Positions 1-9,226 of a stretch of 15,786 bases of DNA are shown one piece after another (the stretch's first letter is position 1; each line of letters starts with the position of its first letter). Origin of the DNA: Echinostoma caproni (taxonomy: Eukaryota; Platyhelminthes; Trematoda; Plagiorchiida; Echinostomatidae); assembly GCA_900618425.1 (NCBI GenBank), contig UZAN01044982.1, positions 10,183-25,968 of the forward strand, written 5' to 3'. Made by a program: the position numbers and the translations under genes. Below the pieces are notes generated by a model, which did not search any database, was not told where the DNA came from, and was given only the letters and a program-made list of their open reading frames with translations.

Positions 1-348
1 TGTCTAAGTCCAGCAACGTGCTTAAAAAACTGTGATATTTGGTCTCTTCATTGGCTTGGAAAACGTTTTCTGGGCAAAACACGTAAATTTACCGATATGG
101 GCAGCTTTTGCTCACATTGAATTGAGCTTGAACAAATTCATCATCCGGTGGATTTTGGTTTTTACGTCTCAGCATACTACTTCGTTTGGGAATACCATAG
201 GACCAGGCCAGGTAAAATTGTCAGTGGAACTTCAGCTAAACCCGCTGGCATTCACAGATATTGCTTTGATCGCTTGTCTTCGTTGGTGTTTGATATATAC
301 CCTTCAGTTGACTCAGCAGAATCACACTACTAAGGACATTCCGGCAGT

Positions 349-399
349 ATGTAATCGATATATTACTTCAACTGGAGCAATTCGGCATAGTCTGTGTCA

Positions 400-443
<44 letters not shown>

Positions 444-494
444 TGACACAGACTATGCCGAATTGCTCCAGTTGAAGTAATATATCGATTACAT
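349..494. repeat. 146-bp perfect palindrome with (AT)19 centre, ending at an assembly N
   Basis: Positions 349-402 (54 nt) are the exact reverse complement of 441-494. The centre, 403-440, is (AT)19 and is itself self-complementary, so all 146 bases form one palindrome. The right arm stops exactly at the N at 495, and the sequences outside the arms do not pair. Zero mismatches plus an end at a gap character point to a fold-back assembly artefact around an AT microsatellite. A real recent cruciform-forming inversion is the alternative. Confidence 0.95.
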
Positions 495-495
495 N
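495..495. other. Single-N assembly join
   Basis: An isolated N lies between the end of the 349-494 palindrome and unrelated sequence. It probably marks a contig join of unknown true length. Confidence 0.85.
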
Positions 496-780
496 GTCGC
501 TACCAGCGGCGTTCTTTGGGCCCTTGGGTCCGAGGTTTGAACTCCGCTAGTGTCATCCAACTTTGGTGGCAGTCAATTTCGCTGTCGTTCGGCTTAATAA
601 CACACCCAGAGCCTTGTGTGGTTCGTCACCAAGTAGCGGGGTTTAGACTATCGGTTACCAGAAGTGAACAGCAGGTTTTCTTGACTTTGGGGCTTACCCC
701 GTCTGGTGGTATGCAAGAAAACAAATTAGTAATGGAGTTTTGAACTCTGAACCGATTCCTGGTAATAATGGCGAACTCCT
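496..780 (+). repeat. Possible tRNA-derived interspersed repeat
   Basis: Just after the N, the sequence is richer in GC than what follows. It contains ggtttgaactcc (534-545), which resembles the polymerase III B box of a tRNA T-arm. A convincing A box is not visible, perhaps because the 5' end is lost at the N. The call rests on one motif and on composition, so it is weak. A copy-number search of the host genome would settle it. Confidence 0.3.
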
Positions 781-2024
781 TCAAACCAACTTCTGATCGT
801 GGTGCTAATAATGCACATTGGTGAAACGACGTCAAATTAAAAGCACTTTAGGGTTAAATCACATTGGTTCAGATTTTTATTTTTATTTAACCTTTGCCAA
901 GTTATACACCAGCTTTCAGTCAAAACTTCATCCGCTTCTTCGCCTTGGAACAAAGATTGCGCTGTAGTCGGGAATTGACTGAATCTGGTTTCACTCCTGA
1001 ATTTCAAACGTGATGCATACAGGTTTATTTTCAATATTATCAATTTTTGTGACTTGTAACTTCGCAAAGTGCCAAGATCCGATCGTTTTGTACTTATATT
1101 TCAAAGAAATCTGACTTTTCCCTGATTTGTGTCATCGGTACAGGTGTTTTCTGTTATCCGTTTGTTATTCGGTAGTCCTCCTATCAGTTGTCCATTTTTG
1201 CTGATTTTTTAATCAACTTAGTGTATTTTATATTTATTCATGTCATTCTTTATTGTTGAAAATATTTGCTTCCATTATTTGTCCAGTATATTTCGACTGT
1301 CCTCGCAGATGCATCGTTATATTTAAAGTGAAACGTCATGGTTGGCGTGTTAAAAAATACTATGATACAATACGTGGTTACTCACCAAACTTTCTTTAGA
1401 CATATGCTGGATGTTAGTCCCCACCAGTTGCTCTCAAAACAGGTCATTAGGTCACTTGTTCTTAGAAAACAACGTCCGTTTGTGATTGCGTAATTGAGTA
1501 CTGTGATAAGGATGTTTTAGCGCCTGAACGTACTCTTGTAAATAATGATGTTTCCCAAGTGAACTGTTGAACTAACCCGCACTCTAAGGTATCCTGATCA
1601 GCTGACCGATATCGATCGGAAATCACCCCCTCAAGAGTTAATGCCAAGGAAAAATGTTTTGTGATTATTTCCCTATCTGATTGAACAAATGCAATGCGGA
1701 TAGCCGTCTTTCACTGCATCATTCAGTAAATACTCTGAACGCAAACTTTGTTGACCTTCTCGAAGCGGCTCACGTAGTATAGAATGCTCTAATCAGACCA
1801 CCGAGTCTGATTAACCTTTCATTAACGAGCACCCTTCTTTTTTTCTAACCACCACAAACTCACTGCCTGTATTTCGATATTACTCACACCAGTTTTGTTA
1901 ACATACTTCCCACTGATACTCATGATCTAACATGAACTCTTCTATCATGCACATGGATAGAATTCGCACTGAACGTATGCACGCGGATTGTTTCTACAGT
2001 TTGTTTGTTTGCTTCACTCTACAG

Positions 2025-2111
2025 GATTTTCTATCAATTCACTTCCACGAGAAACTTTACTGTCCGTATCATTGTTCGCGTATAAAAAGGGTTCCCCAGA
2101 ACATCCAGAAG
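2025..2111 (+). CDS. PI3K exon: C2 domain, strand with LPR motif
   Basis: This is the first recognised exon. The acceptor is ctctacag at 2017-2024 after a T-rich tract, and the donor is gtgagt from 2112. In the frame starting at TTT 2027 it reads FSINSLPRETLLSVSLFAY, then KKGSPEHPE. This matches the p110 C2 segment in which a DLPR/DLPK turn is followed by a hydrophobic strand (in human p110-alpha, LPRAARLCLSI) and a charged loop. The C2 domain of PI3K helps membrane contact and packs against the adaptor. The exon begins with two bases that finish a codon and ends with one base (G). That base joins CT of the next exon to give Ala, so the loop runs on smoothly into ADRILIGWVN. The 87 bases have no stop in this frame. 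Confidence 0.85.
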
Positions 2112-3195
2112 GTGAGTTTTATCACAATTATACTCGCTTTCATTCGTTTGACTTGCTCCAATGCTGACCGATTTTCTGTCCTCCATGCCAGAACGTTATC
2201 GATGGTCCGTTTCATTTGCTTTCTGTTTTGTTTGTGTGCGTTTGTGTGTTCGTCTCTGTACACTCAAGGACTTCCAGTAACGCGAAAATGCGCGCAATTC
2301 TGCACCTGAAAAATCGGATGCGTTTTATATCATGAGTGTACCTGGCAGCCAAAAAACCTCGATTACACTGCAAACTTTGTGTACTTATGCTACTTTCTTC
2401 CCCATCGTCTTAACTTTTTTCGTTCGCACCAGGCCTTGCACTGTGCTTACGTTAACGAGGTCCAAGTTCTCACCACGCTCACCAGTTCTTAGTTCGTTTG
2501 CTCCACTAAAGGTGTAAAGAAAAGCCCCAGGTCCAGTCGTTACAGACTGCGAGACCCGATACACACTTCTTTCGTGCATCATTACTGGTTGCATGGGGTC
2601 GAATTACCCTCCTTCAGTGTTAGCCTGAACAGTTCAGTCATTCCCGCAGTTCGTCCTATGCACATCTGTCTATGATCTCTATCTGGCTTGAAAGCATGCA
2701 TGCAGGTTTTCAGCTATAAGAATAGAAATGTTATTCAATGAAAAGTTTCGATAGTGAAAAATAATTTATTTCGGTCATTTTTGCTCTGGATGTCCAGTGC
2801 TACCTATTCAAACTCTTCGAATTTTGGCCTTATGTGGAGTAGGCTTGGATTTGAAGTGGATTTGATCACACTAACCAACCAAGAGGTATTCAAATCAGTA
2901 AAAGTGGGAAACACTGATCGATAAGTCACCAAATCACACTGAACACCATCAGAGGAACACTGTTGTGTTCCACACGCACTAGAACCAATATAATTGCCAT
3001 CTCTGGTGTCTGTTTCCCTCTTGCAATCTGTTATGTCTCGATGATTCAACCGAGCATTCTGTGGTTTTGATCCAGTGATTAGAACTATTTTTTAAACCAT
3101 ATTCCTGAAAATCAATTATGCATACGTTGCCAACAATAAAGTGGTTTAGTGAATAGTTTAAGTATAGATGTGAGAGACTTGATTCGTGTGTGCAC

Positions 3196-3308
3196 CAGGA
3201 TGTCCCCGTGAACGGATACACCCGACAAATGCAAGTGGGCCGAGTCTAGGTGTGGGCTGGAACCGTCGACAAACAGGAGGTGCTCCGTGGAGGGGGCGAA
3301 CTGACAAT
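3196..3308 (-). other. Minus-strand exon-like block, unidentified
   Basis: On the minus strand a very good acceptor (ttttcctctctttcag, ending at 3309) precedes a GC-rich block. It reads CQFAPSTEHLLFVDGSS and then PHLDSAHLHLSGVSVHG before a weak donor, gtgcac, at 3195-3190. The composition differs from the surrounding intron. I do not recognise a family. It may be an exon of a nested antisense gene, a decayed coding fragment, or chance. Other frames across the same block are also partly open, which weakens the case. Confidence 0.2.
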
Positions 3309-4147
3309 CTGAAAGAGAGGAAAATACAGACACCATGAACCACAAGGTCCAGTGAGACATGAACACCACTCACACTCAAACGGAATGCCAAGTTGCCAAG
3401 GTCGTTACATAGAGGCTTATAGTTCAACGATTACAGTAAAGGTAACGACCGGGTTTTTCTGTTTCATGGGATTTGGAATGCCGCCGTTTGGCCAACTTTT
3501 AAAAGCCCTAGTGTGAGTAACTTATCGCTTATGACTGGGTCTTAACAACAAATGGAAATGAAGGAGATATCAGATTAGTGCAAAAGTCCGTGGCAATAAC
3601 GTTAACAAGGGTTAAGGAGACGAACACACACGGTGATGGGCCAATTTTTGAAGAATAGATGTTAGTCCCGGACCGGTGACAATGCGAACCGCTTCACGCT
3701 AACTACGTGCAAAAGTACCCAAAACGAACACGGGACTCCCTGTCAAATACGGCTGAAATATTTCATAGTGATATGTATTCGGGCCTGGTAGAGAGCAAAC
3801 GTTTCGGCAGAAATGGGACACCGTTTTGCGCAGAAAAAAGTAAATATTTTCTTGGACGTATGGAATGCGAGATCAAATGGTCGAGGAAAGTAAGGCAAGG
3901 AAGATTGAAATCGAAGACTAATTTGAGCTGTGGAAGATATAGACCGAAGTGTAACTGCAGACAGCGTCTACAGAGATTACGCTTGCGGTATGCAAATCTG
4001 CAAGAGTTTTCTGGTAGGTCGAAAATCACTCTATTTTCGGTGTTCAAGTCTGAATGAATTAAAACACAACCAATGACGGCGATGCAGTAGAAGCGTGTAG
4101 AGTATTGTAAGAAAGAGGATAATCCAAGACAGCATTATGTGAAGAAA

Positions 4148-4205
4148 AAAGGAATGCTATTACGATTTTGAGATTAAAACAATCGTCGAATAGCACAATT
4201 CCTTT
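4148..4205. other. Intronic hairpin, pre-miRNA-like shape
   Basis: Three stem blocks pair in order: aaaggaat 4148-4155 with attccttt 4198-4205, gctatt 4156-4161 with aatagc 4089-shifted arm at 4189-4194, and acgatt 4162-4167 with aatcgt 4181-4186. The bulges are aca and cg on the 3' arm, and the loop is 13 nt (4168-4180). That gives 20 base pairs in 58 nt. The stem is shorter than most animal pre-miRNAs, so a small inverted-repeat remnant is equally likely. Confidence 0.4.
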
Positions 4206-4956
4206 CTTATCTTGTTGTTCGATTAAAGACTTTCCATCATCCAACCCGTCTTGCTTTTTGCACTCGTGGTCCGCTGGTGATTCTGATCCGATTTTTGTGT
4301 ATGTATATAAATTGGTTTTGATCTGTCAAGCGCAATGATAAATTTTTGGAGTAAAATAATGGAAACACATTTTGGTGAACAAATAGAAATAAATCTAGCG
4401 AAAATCGCACAAGGTATAGCGCACACAGTCAAAATCCACAAGTTTGTGGGAAAAGAATACACGGCTCTCACAATAAGTGTTGTGTGATTTCACATATCAT
4501 TCAGTTTAGTTTGATATTTTGAAAAATAAAAACGGTTTTACCATTCATTGTGACCTGCTGAGCTTAATATCGGACAGATTTCTTTAAAAGTAACCGCAAT
4601 TGCCGCGTTTTATGGTGGTTGAATCGTCAGTCGGACAGAGATTGTAAATCTATGCTGGGGTAGACTTTACTAACTGAGTTGCATACGTGAGGCCATGCAG
4701 CATTATGTTCATCAGTTAGTTACTTTTTGCAGTTAGTTATCACCTAGGACTGCTTCAGACTTGCTTTGTGTACACGTGTAATTTGCTATAAGCATTTGAA
4801 AATCAGTGTAAGGGTTCCTAAAGTTTTTGCCAAAGTTCGGAGTAGTTGGGGTCGCGGTGCAAAGTTTTCCTATCACACTCATAGTAGACACTAGTCCAGT
4901 AAATTATCATTTCACGCAACTCGTGTGTCTGTGTTTTGCTCGTGCGCACATTTCAG

Positions 4957-5123
4957 CTGATCGAATTTTGATTGGTTGGGTGAACATCCCAATCTTTCAA
5001 GCCAACGGACGACTGAAGCAGAATACTGTGGTGGCTGGATTATGGCCCCCCATAGACAATATGCCAGAATGTCGGCTCACATGGTCTCAGTCCAATCGAT
5101 CCTCTACTTGTCCGGTGGTTCAG
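4957..5123 (+). CDS. PI3K exon: C2 domain core (GWVNIPIF)
   Basis: The acceptor is gcgcacatttcag, ending at 4956, and the donor is gtcagt from 5124. CT at 4957-4958 completes a codon with G from the previous exon. The frame then runs from GAT 4959: DRILIGWVNIPIFQANGRL, KQNTVVAGLWPP, and a tail ending STCPVVQ. It matches the conserved C2 core of p110, where W(G/V)N-x-x-LFD is followed by a short loop and a strand ending in LWP (human p110-alpha: PLAWGNINLFDY, then LNLWPVP). The usual Asp after Phe is Gln here. The tail NRSSTCPVVQ corresponds to the NPNKETPCLEL region. The exon ends in phase 0. Its 167 bases have no stop in this frame. Confidence 0.9.
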
Positions 5124-5388
5124 GTCAGTCCCGTCAGTCTTGGTGTCTTCGCTTCGGAACGGTTCACAATGAGTTGGTCCTTTTTATGTGTGTGCTAATT
5201 GGAACAACCGTTTTCTTTGTCCATGAGAAGTAGCTGCGTTGTCGCCTGGCTCCATACCACGCTCATACTGATGTTGGTTATGTGAATTCCCCGGTTTCAA
5301 GTCACCAATTCTGATGATCGATCAATATTTGGATAGAGAAGTCAGAAACGTTGGTTTGCACAATGTATTCTTGATAATTTCGTTGCGT

Positions 5389-5440
5389 CTGTACACGTGC
5401 ATACTGTAGTCAAACTTGAATGTGCTATGCACGTGTACAG
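5389..5440. repeat. Perfect 15-bp inverted repeat
   Basis: ctgtacacgtgcata (5389-5403) and tatgcacgtgtacag (5426-5440) are exact reverse complements separated by 22 nt. The arms contain CACGTG-like cores. They could form a stem-loop or be the remnant of a small inverted-repeat element. No target-site duplication is evident. Confidence 0.85.
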
Positions 5441-5699
5441 ATACAGTAAAAGGATCATGGATACATAGTGCAAACCCATATTGCTGATCAATAAGCACTG
5501 TAACCATGGAGAAAGAGTGTTTGTGGCAAGAAAATGTTCTGCTTTTATTGTCTTAGTTGTTCTTAGTTATTTTCATTACTGTGTCTATCTGTCTAACTGA
5601 ACTCCGACAAGAAGTATTTTTAAGTGTATGGGAAATGGCGTTGCATACAAAGCAAACGAGATTAGTTGAGCTGCACTATTTCGGATCTTATCAGAAGTT

Positions 5700-5790
5700 G
5701 AAATTAATTGACCCAACCGGAGATCGAACCCGGGACCCCAAATGTCGAACCCAGGCACATCAAATAATCAACCACCGGGTAGATAATCAG
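5700..5790 (-). repeat. tRNA-derived SINE remnant (two B-box-like motifs)
   Basis: On the minus strand gggttcgatctcc (5731-5719) closely fits the polymerase III B box. A second motif, gggttcgac (5752-5744), lies just upstream of it. Read on the + strand, the block gives the peptide PTGDRTRDP, a kind of sequence I associate from memory with repeat-derived spurious proteins. No clear A box is seen, and the repeat borders are approximate. Confidence 0.45.
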
Positions 5791-6592
5791 TGTTTTACTC
5801 TGTTTATTAACGATAAAGTCCAACCCATATTTACTAGCTTATTGTGAGTAACCAACCTCGCGCATCGTACACCAAGATCCAGTGTCATGATCGGGTCGAT
5901 ACCGTCCCAAACTTAACTACACTGCTCTGTATACGATAAATATATTTGCATGGCCGAGTCAAGTTCTCTCTACCAAGGTCTCGTCAAAATTAGTCGGTTG
6001 TGCTATATTATACACAGAAAAAGTGAGACAGTATGCTCAATCACTCAGTGGTCAAGTGCTGAATTGGATCTAATCTTTCGTTCGTCTTGCATTCCCAATA
6101 ATCCAGGCTCAGAATATAGTTCTCACCTTCACGAGTGATTATATCATGTTTCCAGTTTACCCCGTTGCTCAACGTTTCTACTGCGTACCTCGTCCAGTCC
6201 ATTCACACTGGGAGTGCGAATCATGCAATTAGCGTGCGCGCGTGTGCTCTCAGTCTCACTGTCTAGTGTTGTGCTCAAGGTCACCGGTCTAGGCCTATGA
6301 AAAAACGTCCCCAATTGAAACACCGCGTTCGTTCACGTGCGGTTTCTCCTGAAGGGCTTGAAAACAATTTGCGAAACTTTTCTGTCCCCCACCTCCCTCT
6401 TCCAACTCCACGATACACTGATGTTCCGCACTCCAAATGACTAACGCATTCTGTACGAAATCTTGGTCGCAAGTCGAATTACTTGTTGTCGGCAGTCATA
6501 CAGGGATAAACAACAGCTTACTCTCCATTTGACTGACAATTTTCCCAGATTATTGTTTGGCGGATTGAAGTTCAAATTGTGAAAAGTTCAGT

Positions 6593-6675
6593 AGCCTCGG
6601 CGGGCTTCACATCCAGGCATGAACGCCACCCACGCTTTGGTACAGCGCACGCTCTACCAGCTGAGCTACGAGGCC
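6593..6675 (-). repeat. tRNA-like element (SINE head or degenerate tRNA)
   Basis: On the minus strand the 5' GGCCTCG (6675-6669) pairs with the 3' CGAGGCT (6599-6593): seven pairs with one G-U. A near-perfect A box, TAGCTCAGCTGG, follows, with a GCTC/GAGC D-stem. A GCGCT/AGCGT stem encloses a 7-nt loop, GTACCAA. A GTGGG/CCCGC stem sits where the T-stem belongs, but its loop is about 24 nt and lacks a standard TTCGA. TTTT lies about 8 nt past the 3' end (6585-6582), as a polymerase III terminator would. At 83 nt with an abnormal T-arm and one extra base before the anticodon stem, it is unlikely to be a working tRNA. A SINE head or tRNA-like pseudogene is the best reading. Confidence 0.55.
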
Positions 6676-7395
6676 ACATCGATGGAACTGATCTTTTCAC
6701 CTTAATGCCCCATCTAATTCACATGCTACCTGGGAGATGTAATTTGCCTCTGTAAGTAGGATGGATGATTCCAATGTGGAAATGATAATTTGTTACTGTC
6801 CTTTAATCAAGACACATTCAAAACACCATATCTGTTGAAGTTGATGAATCGACGAAATAAACTTGTTTGCTAATCTGCTGAATCTATTCAGAAACCATAC
6901 TGAATAAGCTAAGCACGCCTAGATGAACATTTCCAATACTGACTACTTTGGATTCTCATAATATTATGGATGAAAATAATTTCACCCGCTTAGTATGCTT
7001 CATTTGGACTACTCCATTGTCATCACGTGCTCTGATCTGGTTGATATTTCGAGATTTCACCATCCAATTGTGGTGATCTGGAGTAAAATGGATTACAAGA
7101 ATCCTTCTAATAGACCTAACAAATTCATGAATTGTCACATCCTGTAGGTAAGAGTTTTTGGTATCTAGCCTGTCTGTAACACTACTGATAAATCAAGAAC
7201 TTACAGTTTCGGATCACATTGTATCAGTTTTCAATATACTGTCCATCACTAATACCGTACAGGTAATTCAGGCTATAGTGAGCATCAGTGCGCCACAAAA
7301 CTTTGACGAGGTACTTTTAAAATGCTCTTGTTCGCGGAGAGCAGGCGCTCTTTGACGTTCGCCGCATGCTTTTACTCCCCTCGCATTAATTTCAG

Positions 7396-7466
7396 GTCAG
7401 CTTCCCGGAATACCCGTTTGATATCGAATATCCGGAAATAAAACCCGTTCCAATTACAAACACAAG
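7396..7466 (+). CDS. PI3K exon: last C2 strand
   Basis: The acceptor is attaatttcag, ending at 7395, and the donor is a consensus gtaagt from 7467. The frame begins at GTC 7396 in phase 0: VSFPEYPFDIEYPEIKPVPI, then TNT. Joined to CPVVQ from the preceding exon, it continues the strand that in p110-alpha is LELEFDWFSSVVKFP, including the hydrophobic-Tyr-Pro ending of the C2 domain. The 71-base exon ends with AG, which joins T of the next exon to give Ser. It is too short to stand out as an open frame and is found only by homology and phase. Confidence 0.87.
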
Positions 7467-9226
7467 GTAAGTTTTGGTGCTTCTGACCGGTTTCCCATGC
7501 GCTCGAGGTTTTGCAGGTGAGTTTTATTCTCGTCAGTTTGATTGATTCACCTCTGTAGGCAGGAGATGGAACGCGATCAATATCGATTTCGGTTTGTCCC
7601 AGTGCATACTGATCAAAATTTATCGCGCTGTTTCCGGTCAGAAATCAATTAAATTGAGAACTGAACAGGGCCGCACACGGGTATAGCTAATACAGTTAGA
7701 GGGGAAAATTGTGATTGATAGAAGAAAAGTAGTTCGCGAGTTCAGGTTTGCTCTGAAATCACCAGCCGAATAGATTGTTCAGCCAGTTTCATAGCACTTA
7801 ACACCACATACGAACTGCACAGTAGAGCTATCCGTTTCGTATAAGTGTATGTCGTGTAGTGCGCGCACGCACACATGTCTTTGCTGGACAGTGATAAAGT
7901 TGCTTGATAAGCCTGAAAACACTGGATCAACCAGCACCGCGTGCCACACAAATTTGTTTTCCCAGTATTCTCTATAAAAATTTCTATATACAGAATCCAT
8001 TTATGTCATTTCTATGCGGCGCTTTGGGATCCCAGATTCACCCTATAACCCACGTACTGTGTTCTGCAGTGTTCATTTTAACATGGAGATAATGTCTTAC
8101 TTAGCTGTGAAAATCTATTCCGCTTTTCCGAGAGCACGGTGGATATATATCCATTCTAGATCGAACTTCCCGTTCACACAAAGGCTTTCATTATTTTTCC
8201 CTTGTGAAGTACTGTCTTCAAAATGATGTCGCAATACGTTCTGTTGATATAAGTCAGGTGGGCTTGATAACTACTGCTTTCATACAATCACTCGCATGTG
8301 GCGGTAACCACACTTGAGTGCTAGAACAAATGTTAGGCTTCTGGAAGCCTTCCATTTATAACTACACTGTTTGTCGCTACACTGTTTACGATGACTAGAA
8401 TATAGAATGAGACCATCTAAGGATACCCGTTCACTGGTTGCCACCGCGAACTCTGATCTTGTGCGCACTGTAGTGACGATCGGCTGAAAGGTGTTGGTGA
8501 CAGAACAATGACCCAGCGAAGTGGAATCAAGTTGGCAGCAGGAGGCTTGTCTCAAATTTCAGGTAAAAGCTAAAAGAGTCTTGGATAGTCTGAACAACAA
8601 CCTATTACCCGGTTACTGTGGTGGAGCTGTTCAGGATTTTACAGTTTGTTCGCATCCTAACAGGGACTGTCCAAAAAACAGGATTAGATTCTGTAAAAAT
8701 AAACAAAAACAAAACCTTGACTATGTTAAAGGTGCGGTTCTGCTTCTTCTTTTGTGTATTGCGGGCGGTGGTTGTCCAGTGATAACGTCACCAAATTATC
8801 ACCGCGGAGGATGTGTTTGAATCTCATCATCTCGATATGTTGTGTAACAGCCCTTTGGTTGGCTGCTTCTCCCTTCCTGATAATTGTATCATTGTATGTT
8901 TAAAAAAAGTTAAAAATGAAAAATTTCATTGCTATTTGTATTTATTGTTTCTCAAACATCATGTGACTTTTACATGTGTGACTTGTATCTTTACATCTAA
9001 AAAAGGGTTAGTTGGGGACGCTATTCTAGTGTGTATTTATCTTTCTTATTTTTCATTTCATTCTATCGGCTCTGTTGAAACAATTCACACATAATTAGGG
9101 CTATCATTGATCGTATTTGTCTGGTTTTACGAGCTACCATGTGGGTTCATTACATATGATTTAATCTGTTTGGTGTATGGTTCATTGTTTCACTCTGTTT
9201 TTTGTCTGCACTCCAAATCGTTTCAG
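7467..9226 (+). other. Intron (about 1.8 kb)
   Basis: It runs from gtaagt to ccaaatcgtttcag. It contains a 14-bp palindrome, tggatatatatcca (8140-8153), and a + strand tRNA-like element (8763-8833). The open frame at 8521-8820 runs into the tRNA-like element and shows no protein family. The 8880-9180 part is T-rich without features. Confidence 0.75.
8763..8833 (+). repeat. tRNA-like element, probable SINE head
   Basis: ggtggttgtccagtgataac (8767-8786) resembles a tRNA D-arm with an A box. gtttgaatctc (8815-8825) fits a B box, and its flanks (gatg and catc) can pair as a T-stem. The A-to-B spacing of about 44 nt is in the normal range. The acceptor stem is not convincingly paired, so this is more likely a repeat than a tRNA gene. 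Borders are approximate. Confidence 0.4.

Larger units (their letters stand above)
1..2024 (+). other. 5' non-coding stretch, probably intron of the PI3K gene
   Basis: The first recognised exon begins at 2025 with two bases that complete a codon, so an upstream exon must exist. I could not identify it here. The only reasonable donor with an open frame in the right phase is CAG/gtaaaa at 210-211, ending a peptide FYVSAYYFVWEYHRTRP, but this does not resemble the C2 domain well enough to call. The stretch also holds the 349-494 palindrome, an assembly N at 495 and a tRNA-like repeat candidate after it. From about 850 to 2000 I see AT-rich sequence with no feature I can name. Confidence 0.5.
2112..4956 (+). 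other. Intron (about 2.8 kb)
   Basis: It runs from gtgagt to cgcacatttcag. No further PI3K exon is needed, because the flanking phases and C2 peptides join directly. It contains a minus-strand exon-like block (3196-3308) and an intronic hairpin (4148-4205). An open frame at 3707-4057 shows no family resemblance. The rest is AT-rich without nameable features. Confidence 0.75.
5124..7395 (+). other. Intron (about 2.3 kb)
   Basis: It runs from gtcagt to cgcattaatttcag. It contains a 15-bp inverted repeat (5389-5440), minus-strand B-box-like motifs (5719-5752) and a minus-strand tRNA-like element (6593-6675). A short open stretch before gtaatt at 7262 does not fit the phase of the gene and was not called. 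Confidence 0.75.

Noticed and set aside
100..210. Possible upstream PI3K exon ending at CAG/gtaaaa
   Set aside because: The phase fits the exon at 2025, but the peptide (FYVSAYYFVWEYHRTRP) does not align with the start of the C2 domain, and no convincing acceptor precedes it.
32..475. Open frame of 147 codons at the left end
   Set aside because: It runs through the AT repeat and into the mirrored palindrome arm, so much of its length comes from a probable assembly artefact, and its peptide has no family resemblance.
3707..4057. Basic, Arg/Lys-rich open frame on the + strand
   Set aside because: Both strands are open over much of the same interval, no domain is recognisable, and the neighbouring PI3K exons join in phase without it.
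7158..7355. Candidate exon with a donor at gtaatt (7262)
   Set aside because: The 56-bp segment between the possible acceptor and donor would break the phase between the exons at 4957 and 7396, and C2 homology is already continuous.
8521..8820. 99-codon open frame with a Leu-rich stretch
   Set aside because: It ends inside a tRNA-like repeat, lacks family resemblance and does not fit the gene phase.
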